Shown here: piece after piece, positions 1 to 8,469 of the stretch
Numbering within the stretch: position 1 is the first letter of the stretch
Layout of the letters: every line of letters begins with the position of its first letter
Assembly (NCBI GenBank): GCA_023458875.1
Contig: JAEWXO010000088.1
Location: forward strand, 1-13,656
Origin: Bacillota bacterium
GTDB taxonomy: Bacteria > Bacillota > Clostridia > Oscillospirales > Ruminococcaceae
Direction of reading: 5' to 3'
Length of the DNA stretch: 13,656 nucleotides
Program-made: the position numbers and the translations under genes
The notes under the pieces: model-generated
Seen by the model: the letters and a program-made list of their open reading frames with translations, nothing else
Databases searched by the model: none
What the model was told of the DNA's origin: nothing

Positions 1-12
1 GGCACTTTTATA

Positions 13-43
13 AAAGATATCAATTATATTTATTGATATCTTT
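13..43. repeat. 12-bp perfect inverted repeat upstream of tRNA-Asn
   Basis: Arms AAAGATATCAAT (13-24) and ATTGATATCTTT (32-43) are exact reverse complements with a 7-nt loop. The stem is very AT-rich and is followed by a T/A-rich stretch up to the tRNA. It could be a weak terminator of a gene left of the window, or a spacer hairpin within a tRNA transcript. Without the sequence to the left I cannot choose between these. Confidence 0.5.
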
Positions 44-49
44 ATATAT

Positions 50-126
50 TCCTCCGTAGCTCAGTCGGTAGTAGCACCTGACTGTTAATCAGGGTGTCAC
101 TGGTTCAAGTCCAGTCGGGGGAGCCA
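50..126 (+). tRNA. tRNA-Asn (anticodon GTT), CCA encoded
   Basis: The full cloverleaf can be folded by eye. The acceptor stem TCCTCCG (50-56) pairs with CGGGGGA (116-122), with one T-G wobble. The anticodon stem CCTGA/TCAGG encloses the loop CTGTTAA, giving anticodon GTT, which reads AAC and AAT (Asn). The T arm is ACTGG-TTCAAGT-CCAGT. The discriminator base is G (123) and CCA is encoded at 124-126. The D arm is slightly unusual: GCTC pairs with TAGC, leaving a C/T mismatch at the inner pair, and the gene is 77 nt where 76 is usual. No promoter is visible in the 49 bases upstream, so it is probably transcribed from outside the window, perhaps with other tRNAs. Confidence 0.95.
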
Positions 127-135
127 ATCACGCAT

Positions 136-173
136 AATCCGAACACTTTCGTTACTAGAGATGTGTTCGGATT
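136..173 (+). terminator. Probable terminator hairpin after tRNA-Asn
   Basis: AATCCGAACAC (136-146) and GTGTTCGGATT (163-173) form an 11-bp perfect stem with a 16-nt loop, starting 10 nt after the tRNA CCA end. The following bases (TGTAATTT) are T-rich but not a clean U-run. A role as the tRNA terminator is inferred from position and stem strength. Confidence 0.6.
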
Positions 174-228
174 TGTAATTTATATCGTATAAGACATCTG
201 TTTGAAATTGCATCAATAAACGAAATGT

Positions 229-278
229 AAAAGTCCCTACTGGTCGCCACGATAATGGCTATCGGCAGGGACTTTTTT
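229..278. terminator. Bidirectional terminator at the 3' end of the BREX operon
   Basis: AAAAGTCCCT (229-238) and AGGGACTTTT (267-276) form a 10-bp stem. The inner bases can fold further (GCCA 246-249 with TGGC 256-259, or CGATA with TATCG). The plus strand continues into six T's in all (273-278). The minus strand ends the stem with four T's. It begins 8 nt after the brxL stop codon, so it is well placed to end the BREX transcript, and its better U-run on the plus strand would block tRNA read-through into antisense of brxL. Confidence 0.8.
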
Positions 279-285
279 GGTTTAC

Positions 286-2364
286 TTATTCAACACCTAA
301 AGCCTTAAACACAGCATCTTCAGCACTGGAATAAGGAATAAGCTGAAATGCACTCATTAATTCTGGAGGTACTGTACCAAAATCAGCAAAAGAAGTACTT
401 GGGATAAGAACTTTTTTAGCTCCGCTATCGAGACAAACTTGTAACACATTTGCAAGTTCATCAGCTTTTATGATAGTGCCACTTATACTTATTTCGCCAA
501 GAACTACAATTGAGCTTTGCAAAGGTTTTGCAAGAGCAATAGAACATAAAGCAATTAAAGTAGGCAAGGCAAGTTTATTAGTCATTCCTATACCTTGTAA
601 ATCTTGATAATTGACTATATAATCTTTCGATGTCGTGCTTATCGTTCCACTTATGCGATTTCCATTAGCTTTAAGAAAGTTAAACGCTGTATCAGAGGCT
701 TCTTTACATTCTCTATCTGAGCCGATGCCTGTTCTATTGAATTTACCGTTACCAGGAAGCATCTGAGATTCAAGTCTAAATACACCAAGCATGCCTGATT
801 TACCTTGTGAAACAGTATAAACTTGTCCAGGGTTACACATTCCTTCGGGTATAAGCTTTCCACCGCCTTGTTCAGGAACAGAAACATAATGTTCTTCAAA
901 TGTCTCATTATCAATATATGAAAAATTAACATCATAGAACTCCATACCACCAAGCTTTTTTAGCTGTTCTTTGACTCTTCTACGCATTTCAAGAGAAATC
1001 TGAACAACCTCTTCAAGATCATCTTTTGTAAATTCACCGTGTGGATATATAAGTTTGAGATAACCGTCAACCATTCTTCTAACCGCAATAGTGTCACGTT
1101 GATTTAGGTTTTTCCCTAACTTGAAATATGTATCAAGCTTATTCCCATATTGTTCTTTTCGTAGTTCTCTTATAAACTCCGCAAAATAATCTGTAATGAA
1201 GCCATAATTGTTTGTAAAGTGTTTAGGTCGGAATTTAGGGATTTCCCATCCTGGAAGATAGCAGTGCATTCTATCAAGAAAAGCTGTGTCAGTTCCCATT
1301 TCCTTTGGAAAGGGATCGAAAAGGCTTGAGGTTTTCAGTAATACATCAACACTTTGATTAATATTACCCACAAACACCATTGATGCTGATGCTGCTTTCT
1401 CTTCTTTTCCACGAGCAAAAGAACCCGAAGCCATATAATCTTTCATTATTTGTACACCATCTTTATCTTTGAACCTTATTCCAGCAACCTCGTCAAATGC
1501 AACGCAGTCCCATAATCCTACAAGACCTACGGTCCGTTTACCCATATTGTAAAAAAGATTGGCAACTGTAGTTTGACCACCAGACACAAGAATGCTGTTA
1601 GGAGATATTTCTTTATAAAGATGAGATTTACCTGTGCTTCTTGGACCGAGTTCACATAAATTAAAGTTATTTTCTATAAGAGGAAGTACACGAGTCAACA
1701 AAAGCCATTTTTCACGATAGCTGAGATAATCAGGTTCCATTCCTATTGAACGAAGTATTACATTTATCCATTCATCTTTACTAAAAAACTTACGTCCTTC
1801 TTTAAGCTCAGAAATATCTATGTGAGGCATTTGTATCGGATTAAGCTGCCTTATCTGTACAGGGCAACCATTTTGTTTTTCTTCTTCAATATATTCGTAT
1901 TCAAGTTGAATGATACACCATATACCACCACATAGAAGCCTGTCATATGTTTCAGGGTAACTATCTGGTATTGGAATGCCGCTTAATCCAAGATTTGAGA
2001 ATGATGCATTGTATGTGTTGTTTTTTAGGTTTAGCCCGACTGTAATCATATCAATGACAGTATATCTTCCGTTTTTGCGAAGTAAAGAGAGAATTTTCTG
2101 AGCTTCATCAGGTCTTACAAAATTATCAGAAAGTATTTTTTTTACAGTTTCAACTCCCATTTCAATTTCTTCTTCAATATCAGTGTTGCAGTATTGACCT
2201 AAAAGAAATTCAAGTACATATACAGGAACGTTTGCCCCTTCTTTTATTTTTTTTGTTAAGTCTTTTCTGACAATCTTGCCATCAAAGTTCTGACGAAGTT
2301 TATATTTTAATACTTCGTTTGGATCTTCAGTTTCTGTATTAAATACAGATAAGTTTTCATCCAT
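286..2364 (-). CDS. brxL: BrxL, AAA+ ATPase with Lon-like C-terminal domain (BREX type 1 effector)
   Basis: The 692-aa protein matches the usual BrxL length. An AAA+ core shows Walker A GPRSTGKS (residues 240-247), Walker B VAFDE (288-292), a sensor-like MVFVGNINQ near 329-337 and a candidate arginine finger in FLDRMH (R365). The last ~125 residues resemble the Lon protease domain (LGEISISGTI, then GAKKVLIP). In studied type 1 BREX systems, BrxL is a DNA-binding multimeric ATPase needed for phage restriction. I chose the ATG at 2364 because GAAGG lies 7 nt upstream and the protein then starts MDENLSVFN; the frame extends up to a TTG at 2418 inside the end of pglZ, with no good ribosome site. 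It is the last gene of the operon, 25 nt after pglZ, and is followed by a terminator. The usual Lon Ser-Lys dyad is not evident. Confidence 0.95.
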   Translation of the reverse strand: MDENLSVFNTETEDPNEVLKYKLRQNFDGKIVRKDLTKKIKEGANVPVYVLEFLLGQYCNTDIEEEIEMGVETVKKILSDNFVRPDEAQKILSLLRKNGRYTVIDMITVGLNLKNNTYNASFSNLGLSGIPIPDSYPETYDRLLCGGIWCIIQLEYEYIEEEKQNGCPVQIRQLNPIQMPHIDISELKEGRKFFSKDEWINVILRSIGMEPDYLSYREKWLLLTRVLPLIENNFNLCELGPRSTGKSHLYKEISPNSILVSGGQTTVANLFYNMGKRTVGLVGLWDCVAFDEVAGIRFKDKDGVQIMKDYMASGSFARGKEEKAASASMVFVGNINQSVDVLLKTSSLFDPFPKEMGTDTAFLDRMHCYLPGWEIPKFRPKHFTNNYGFITDYFAEFIRELRKEQYGNKLDTYFKLGKNLNQRDTIAVRRMVDGYLKLIYPHGEFTKDDLEEVVQISLEMRRRVKEQLKKLGGMEFYDVNFSYIDNETFEEHYVSVPEQGGGKLIPEGMCNPGQVYTVSQGKSGMLGVFRLESQMLPGNGKFNRTGIGSDRECKEASDTAFNFLKANGNRISGTISTTSKDYIVNYQDLQGIGMTNKLALPTLIALCSIALAKPLQSSIVVLGEISISGTIIKADELANVLQVCLDSGAKKVLIPSTSFADFGTVPPELMSAFQLIPYSSAEDAVFKALGVE

Positions 2365-2371
2365 ATCATAA

Positions 2372-2376
2372 CCTTC
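2372..2376 (-). promoter_or_regulatory. Ribosome binding site deciding the brxL start
   Basis: On the minus strand GAAGG is followed by 7 nt (TTATGAT) and then ATG at 2364. It lies wholly in the gap after the pglZ stop codon, which supports the ATG start over the upstream TTG. Confidence 0.75.
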
Positions 2377-2389
2377 ATTTCTATCAATA

Positions 2390-4903
2390 TCAGAAACCGA
2401 AGTTTCCTGCAAAAGCAATATCTATTACAACTTCCGTTCTCATTAATTCCATACCATTGTTTTCATCAACGGCAACTAAATAATACTTTTGTAATTTGCT
2501 GTATGTCTTATTTTTGAGGTTGAATCGAAGCTTGAACATACGATGTATAGCTTCAGAGTCAACTTTATCAGCAATAATAAAATTTTCGTTTGAAATAGTT
2601 TCTTTGTCTTCTGACACAAAGAAAACTTTGTAAGTTGCTTCCTTGATAATATCGCTTACAGCTTCACTTTGTATAAATTCAAGTATTATATTGAGATTTG
2701 TTAGTTTTTTAAGGGGAGTAATAAGTGCAATTGTTGCTTTTTTAGTTTCTGTGAAGCTTCTTTCAGTTTTCACCTCAATAACAGGAATAATCATTTCTTG
2801 AGGTGAACAGCCACCATGAACATAGTTTAGTCCACTCCCTGGATGTTTGATTATATCAGTTCCGACAGGAGATGAAACATATCCATCATAACCAGTATAC
2901 ATCGTATTGAGAGGTATACTGCGTATTCCTTCAATGTCTATTGGTTCATTTGATATGGCAAATCGTTTGCCGGTTAGTAATGATTTCTTAGAAATGCCAC
3001 CAATTTTATCACTTTCGAAAATCTTATCTCTCTTGTAAAGAAAACCATGGTCAGCAGTTACGAAAAAATGTGAGGTATTAGCACTCGTGGTTAGCTTTTT
3101 AATAAGTGCTTTGATTTCAGTAACTGCTTCTTCGCAAGCCACAAAAACCTCATCTTCACTTTTAGGATCATCTCCACAGGCATCAATTTGATTATGATAT
3201 ACATAAACAAATTTTTTTTCAGTAAATATCTCTCGAAGCTCAGACTGACTCATTTTTGTAAGGCTGTCAAATTGTACACAACGGCTTGCTTCTGAATATG
3301 TTTTAAACAATGCTTCACGAGTTTCAGTTGTATCACAAACTTTTCCATCAACTTCTGCTTTTAGTTCGGAGTTCAATGTATATGTTTTATGAGGCAGGAG
3401 TGCTGCCATACCTGTCTGAGTTTTTGAAGGAAGCACAGACTGCATTAAACTTATTTTTGCGTTGCACTTTTCATCAGCCTGTAATTCATTAAATAATGTA
3501 AAGCCAACTTCATAACGTAAAGCATCTGAGATTATAACACAAACTTTGTCTTTGGAAGAAGATATGTTGTCATGATAGAAATTCTGCTGAACAGGAATAT
3601 TAGTTTTACCGTTTGCTTCAGCAAAAGTATTACACCAGTTTACTGTTATCATGTTAAGGTAATCATTTGTATAAATGTTTTCGATAAGGAAACGCATATT
3701 TTCAAAGCCGACATTAGATGAAAGTCTATTGTAGTAGTAATTAAAATAACGATAATGCATATCAATTTTATACCACTTAGAGGTATAACTCTTAATGATT
3801 TCATTTATACCACTCATAGGGGAATAATTCGCATCCTTGATAATGTAATAAGCATTCTCAAGAACAAAATATTCGTTTCTGAAAAATACTCCATAATGTT
3901 GTTTTCTTCTGAGCAGACAAATTTCAGGGATAGTTCTATCCAATATTTTAGCAGCGGTATCTTCATTTTCAAGCCTTTCGAGCATCCAAGATACAATTAT
4001 TTCATCAATTCCTTTAAAAATATTACAATCAATAAGATTTTCAACGGCAAGCTTTGAAAACACCTTATGACCGTCTATTAAGTTATATACAATAGCAGAT
4101 AACTCATCAAAACGTTCACCATAAATTGAGTTATTCATGTAGTTATCAAGGAATGCCATTACGCTGCCTGATTTTTGTGAGATATATGGTTTCCAAGCAA
4201 CTGGCACATCACATTGCATAACTTTTACTGAATATGTTATGAACAGACACAACAGGAGTTTTTCAAGTGTTGGCGTTGAATCCATATAACCGAATGTTAT
4301 TTCTGCTTGCTGCCAAAACGCTTCAATAAGACCATATTTATTAAGGCTTTCTAAATATTTATTATCTTCAAGACTTTCTTCAGCGAGAATAATCTTGAGG
4401 CTTTCCTCGAATGAAGCTATTTTTAATCTGCAAACAGCACTTATAAGACTGACTTCAATAGTAATTCTGTCATATTCTTCAACATCAATACTATAAAAAC
4501 GTTGCAATCTTTCCTGTGCAGCAAAGAACTTAACATACTTTTGAATTATTGGCTTGAATTCATCTGCTATATTAAGGTCAGCACATATAAGTGATGCTCT
4601 GTCAACAAAGAATTCCTTTGAATAATGAATTGTATCAGCAAGGTGATTTTCTCTTATATCAGGTTTTGAGAATGGAGCATAGATGAGATAATTTGTTTTC
4701 GTATCCTCAATTTCAAGAAAATACTTTGTGTAAAGCTGATTATCCTTTTCAAGTTTAAGTATCTTTGCACTATTTAGTTCAAGCGAGTCTATTTCAGCGG
4801 CGAATTCTGCATTATCATCATACCAAAATACAAGTCTGCGTTCTTCCGCTGTAAATTCCTCGTTTAATTTATCGGTAATTTGTTTAAGATTAAGCTCTGC
4901 CAC
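2390..4903 (-). CDS. pglZ: PglZ, alkaline-phosphatase-superfamily protein of BREX type 1
   Basis: The 837-aa length is typical of type A PglZ of BREX-1. The alkaline-phosphatase-like core lies in the C-terminal half: VCVIISDALRYE (454-465, likely metal-binding D460), SVLPSKTQTGMAALLP (489-504), a segment around HNQID (570-574), FVTADHGFLY (614-623, D618 and H619 as likely metal ligands) and YVHGGCSPQEMIIPV (694-708). The N-terminal ~400 residues have no motif I recognise and probably serve for assembly. PglZ is a core BREX component needed for defence, and in tested type 1 systems also for host methylation; its substrate is not settled. The start is GTG at 4903, preceded by a strong GAGG 8 nt upstream. 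It begins 17 nt after the pglX stop and ends 25 nt before brxL. No frame break or missing motif is seen. Confidence 0.95.
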   Translation of the reverse strand: MAELNLKQITDKLNEEFTAEERRLVFWYDDNAEFAAEIDSLELNSAKILKLEKDNQLYTKYFLEIEDTKTNYLIYAPFSKPDIRENHLADTIHYSKEFFVDRASLICADLNIADEFKPIIQKYVKFFAAQERLQRFYSIDVEEYDRITIEVSLISAVCRLKIASFEESLKIILAEESLEDNKYLESLNKYGLIEAFWQQAEITFGYMDSTPTLEKLLLCLFITYSVKVMQCDVPVAWKPYISQKSGSVMAFLDNYMNNSIYGERFDELSAIVYNLIDGHKVFSKLAVENLIDCNIFKGIDEIIVSWMLERLENEDTAAKILDRTIPEICLLRRKQHYGVFFRNEYFVLENAYYIIKDANYSPMSGINEIIKSYTSKWYKIDMHYRYFNYYYNRLSSNVGFENMRFLIENIYTNDYLNMITVNWCNTFAEANGKTNIPVQQNFYHDNISSSKDKVCVIISDALRYEVGFTLFNELQADEKCNAKISLMQSVLPSKTQTGMAALLPHKTYTLNSELKAEVDGKVCDTTETREALFKTYSEASRCVQFDSLTKMSQSELREIFTEKKFVYVYHNQIDACGDDPKSEDEVFVACEEAVTEIKALIKKLTTSANTSHFFVTADHGFLYKRDKIFESDKIGGISKKSLLTGKRFAISNEPIDIEGIRSIPLNTMYTGYDGYVSSPVGTDIIKHPGSGLNYVHGGCSPQEMIIPVIEVKTERSFTETKKATIALITPLKKLTNLNIILEFIQSEAVSDIIKEATYKVFFVSEDKETISNENFIIADKVDSEAIHRMFKLRFNLKNKTYSKLQKYYLVAVDENNGMELMRTEVVIDIAFAGNFGF

Positions 4904-4911
4904 TTTTTACA

Positions 4912-4915
4912 CCTC
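4912..4915 (-). promoter_or_regulatory. Ribosome binding site for the GTG start of pglZ
   Basis: Minus-strand GAGG, within CGAGGTG, is followed by 8 nt and GTG at 4903. It falls in the 17-nt gap after the pglX TAA and supports a non-ATG start. Confidence 0.75.
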
Positions 4916-4920
4916 GTATT

Positions 4921-7900
4921 TTATTTGATAGGCACAAGAACTTCAAGCTTCTTTCCGTCCTGAGCTGTCTGAACCTTTTCATAGTTGACTTTTACACCAT
5001 CATCAAGGTCAATGTCAATTCTTGCAAGAGCAAGGTGAGAAATCTTCTCGTCATAATCTCTTGCTTCTTTAAGCTGTTTTAAAAGCTTATCCTTACGCTT
5101 TTCAGCAAGTGTTATATCACGGCTGTTTGTACCATTTTCTATTGCTTCCTGCATACGATTTATTTCACTTTCATACACTCTTTGAAGCTTATGAAGATAT
5201 TCAACACGAACATTACCCGTTGTATCAGCGTTCCAGCGGTGCATATACACAATAGCTTTAAATCCATTTTGCTTGCCACTATCAAACATCCAATAAATAG
5301 GGCGTTTTTGATAGATTTTATTGTGGTCTTTGATAAAGTCAGTAAGGAAATAGTTTCTTATAATTTGACGACTTGTGTTTCCCTTGTTGCCAAGAGCATT
5401 TGCAATAAAGTCAAGGTTTTCTTCGAGTGTTTCAGTGCCGTAAACTGTCTTAACAAACTCTACAAAGCGACCGACAATATCATCCTCAAAATACTCCTCA
5501 TCAGTTATCGGAATACAGTTATCGTCATCGGGGATATAGGTTATATATTTGCTGTTATCCCATTCACCGCCTGCATAAGCAAGTCCGCTTACATCAAGCG
5601 AATATCTTCCGAACATACAGCCGACTGCATAAGACACAAAGCTTTTTATATCTCTTGTCAAGTCTGCTTTTCTTACTGTAACGTCTTTGTCCTCAACTTC
5701 GGGGGTAAGCTCGTCCTGTAAGCCGTAAATATCTATGAAAATGCGGTTTAGTTCTTCTTCGTTTTGTTTTAGAGTGTTGAAACGTCCTGTACAAGAAGCA
5801 TTCCAAAAATCATAACTGCATTCAATCAAAAAATGTTGTTTAAGTTCATCAATATTTTCTCTATTTTTAATATAAGTTACTTCGGATTGCATGTACAATA
5901 AAAACGGGTGCTTTTCAAAATCCCAGCTTGTTTCAAAGCTGTCCCAGTCGGTTTTTGATATGGAGATGTTTTCTTCTACGAGGGCTTCGATTCTTGGTTT
6001 TTGAGTTTCATCGATAATTACAGGCAATTTATTCATATTACCTGCAGTTAAATTCATTGTTGGTGCAATTACTTCAAAACACATTTTGCATACAATGGTG
6101 TTGAAGAAGCCTAACAAATATACTAGCCTATTTTTGTTATGAAGAAACATAGAATCACCTGCTTGATCAAAAATAAATCCTTCTGGTAAAAACCTTAATC
6201 CTATTCCAGAGCTACCTATTCTTTTCCACGAGATTCCTTCTTCAAAAAAATGCTTTTCATTTCTAATAACAGAACCCTTTTCATTTTTGATTTGTCGACC
6301 TTCTTCGCCCCATAAAACAACATTGTTATGGTTACCATACCACTTTTGATATTCACCACCACAATTATATAGCTTATATTTATTCTGTTTATTATAAATT
6401 GCGGTATCAATATAATTTGGTTCAAACCAAAACTTTACGTACTTATCATTGTTTCCTGTTTGCATTCCAGTACAACAATCAGCAAAATCAATAACCTTCT
6501 TATTCTCAAACGCCCTAATAAACTTCTCACTCACCCAATAAGCCACAGGCGAGCCAGGAATTTTTGAGAAGTTTTCTTGTTTGGCGGTGTGGCGGTTTTC
6601 TCCGCTTAAAAACTTTTCTTTCTTTTCATTTTCTCCATTTATATCAACCAATCGAACATAAGAACCTGTATAGTTTTTTATATATAAATTACAGTTTACA
6701 AAAGCTGTTGTCTGAACAACCTCTCCGCCGATTTCATCAAAAGCTCTTGCACCCAAATGAGCCATATTTATTGTTGTTTTGCTATGTAATTTTGCTCTTA
6801 GCTTTTCATAGCTTGACAAAAACATAAATGCGTGTTGCGTTATCATTGCATAATATCTGTTGGGCTTAGTCATTTCTCCACAACGTTCAATAAACACAGC
6901 AAATAAATCCGACTTGCTGTCAGGATATTTATTCTTCACAAAATCAGAAAGCTTTGCGTTCATTCCCGAACCACCCATATAAGGCGGATTTGTGCATACA
7001 ACATCATATTTCTGCGATAAAATCTTGTACGCAGTAAGCATTTTTGAGAGAATTTCTCTGTAACCGTATGTAAAAATATCTTCCTCAAACTCATCAATAA
7101 GGGCGGCAAGTTCATCTATATCAAATTTTTTGACTTCAAGTAGTGAACCATAAGTATCAGCATTTATGAATTGCTTTGTAAAATCGGCAAGTATACCATT
7201 AAGGTTGGCAGTATTTAAAACGTCAAGCTCCTGAAAATTGCAGAGATTAGGTTTTACTCCACGAGTAAGAAAACGTCTGTCAGATGCTCTACCTTTCATC
7301 ATCAACGCAAAATACGAAAGCTGATATGCACGTTTATCAATATCCGCACCCAAAATGTTGTTTTCGATTATTTTAACAGCTGCATCACGCTCTGTGTAAC
7401 CCTGCGAAAGATAAATCTGCATAAGCACATCAAAAGCATAAACAAGGATATGCCCAGAACCCATACATGGGTCGATTAGCTTAATATCCTCAGGAGAAAT
7501 GCTCTTGTATGCAGCTCTTATTTCTTCAAGCTGTGCCTTAACGCTATCTTCTTGTTCCGCTTCATCAAGATAATATTTCCATTCGGACTTATCAAAATTC
7601 TGATGTCCCTCAGACCATAATCTTCCGAGAGAATTCTCAATCATATAGCGAACAATCCAATCAGGAGTGAAAAGCTGTGTTGCAACAGGGATATTCTCGC
7701 TTGAAATTTTGATGTTTTTCTTTAAATCAGCAAAAACCTTGTCCTTTGCCTCAGTGTTGTAATACTGATACATCCATCCAATAATCTGCACCTGTTCCTT
7801 AAAATCTGCTTCTTCAATCTCATGAACAAGATGATATACAACACTGTCGGTATCTGTAAATGATAATGTTAACAAAAGTTCGGTATAGTTGTAGTTGTCT

Positions 7901-8448
7901 GTTTTTTCAAACAACTCAGGAAGTACGTCATTTAGCTTATTGCACTGTTTTATAAAAAGAAAACGGAAAAGTTCATCATCTTTTAGGTTGTTCATAAATT
8001 CTCTTTCAGCAGATGAAAACTCCATATCTGTTTCAAAAGGACTTGAAACCATATCAGGCTCATTTTTGCCTGACATTTCCGATGAAAGCACACGAACCCC
8101 TGAAGGAAGATAGCCGTTTACCTCCATAAAACGAATAGCAATAAGGCGGTTAAACCAAGTATAAGCAACTTCCTCAACTACATATTCAAATGCTTCTTTG
8201 TATTTGAGCTCCGTTGCTTTATTATTAATAGCATCAACAAGGCTTTTACGCTGCCTTATAGCTATACCCTCAACTTTAGCAGGTTCTTTTGTGCCTATCT
8301 CATAGAATTTGAGGTTGTCTGTTGAAGCAGGAAGTTCAGGAGCAATACTGTTTTCATTAATTCCAAGAAGCCCTGCTTTATATTTAATTTCTGCTATGAG
8401 CTTGTTTCTTGCCCATACAGCAAAATTTTTAATAGCGGTTTTATTCAT
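4921..8448 (-). CDS. pglX: PglX, BREX type 1 adenine-specific DNA methyltransferase
   Basis: At 1175 aa it fits type 1 PglX (about 1200). A helical N-terminal part is followed by an N6-adenine methyltransferase core: SAM-binding motif I DPCMGSGH (326-333), a following strand with GADIDKRA (367-374), and the catalytic motif NPPY (487-490) preceded by YDVVCT. Residues ~600-830 are the likely target-recognition region, with NNDKYVKFWFEP and later NLTAGNMNKLP. A C-terminal helical part ends in a charged, coiled-coil-like segment near 1090-1140. In studied type 1 systems PglX methylates an adenine in a short non-palindromic site, which marks host DNA and directs exclusion of unmarked phage; the site for this protein cannot be read from sequence. 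ATG at 8448 has AAAGGA 7 nt upstream. It starts 21 nt after brxC and ends 17 nt before pglZ. The recognition region is richer in A+T than its flanks. Confidence 0.96.
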   Translation of the reverse strand: MNKTAIKNFAVWARNKLIAEIKYKAGLLGINENSIAPELPASTDNLKFYEIGTKEPAKVEGIAIRQRKSLVDAINNKATELKYKEAFEYVVEEVAYTWFNRLIAIRFMEVNGYLPSGVRVLSSEMSGKNEPDMVSSPFETDMEFSSAEREFMNNLKDDELFRFLFIKQCNKLNDVLPELFEKTDNYNYTELLLTLSFTDTDSVVYHLVHEIEEADFKEQVQIIGWMYQYYNTEAKDKVFADLKKNIKISSENIPVATQLFTPDWIVRYMIENSLGRLWSEGHQNFDKSEWKYYLDEAEQEDSVKAQLEEIRAAYKSISPEDIKLIDPCMGSGHILVYAFDVLMQIYLSQGYTERDAAVKIIENNILGADIDKRAYQLSYFALMMKGRASDRRFLTRGVKPNLCNFQELDVLNTANLNGILADFTKQFINADTYGSLLEVKKFDIDELAALIDEFEEDIFTYGYREILSKMLTAYKILSQKYDVVCTNPPYMGGSGMNAKLSDFVKNKYPDSKSDLFAVFIERCGEMTKPNRYYAMITQHAFMFLSSYEKLRAKLHSKTTINMAHLGARAFDEIGGEVVQTTAFVNCNLYIKNYTGSYVRLVDINGENEKKEKFLSGENRHTAKQENFSKIPGSPVAYWVSEKFIRAFENKKVIDFADCCTGMQTGNNDKYVKFWFEPNYIDTAIYNKQNKYKLYNCGGEYQKWYGNHNNVVLWGEEGRQIKNEKGSVIRNEKHFFEEGISWKRIGSSGIGLRFLPEGFIFDQAGDSMFLHNKNRLVYLLGFFNTIVCKMCFEVIAPTMNLTAGNMNKLPVIIDETQKPRIEALVEENISISKTDWDSFETSWDFEKHPFLLYMQSEVTYIKNRENIDELKQHFLIECSYDFWNASCTGRFNTLKQNEEELNRIFIDIYGLQDELTPEVEDKDVTVRKADLTRDIKSFVSYAVGCMFGRYSLDVSGLAYAGGEWDNSKYITYIPDDDNCIPITDEEYFEDDIVGRFVEFVKTVYGTETLEENLDFIANALGNKGNTSRQIIRNYFLTDFIKDHNKIYQKRPIYWMFDSGKQNGFKAIVYMHRWNADTTGNVRVEYLHKLQRVYESEINRMQEAIENGTNSRDITLAEKRKDKLLKQLKEARDYDEKISHLALARIDIDLDDGVKVNYEKVQTAQDGKKLEVLVPIK

Positions 8449-8469
8449 AAGGACATCCTTTCTGTGTCA

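Noticed and set aside
5182..5721. Plus-strand open frame of 179 codons within pglX
   Set aside because: It lies wholly opposite a strong coding gene with family motifs, has no recognisable domain, and its length is typical of an antisense shadow frame.
8449..8461. Near-palindrome AAGGACATCCTT covering the pglX ribosome site
   Set aside because: Only five pairs around a two-base loop; too short and strained to form a control hairpin, and likely a chance result of the AGGA motif.
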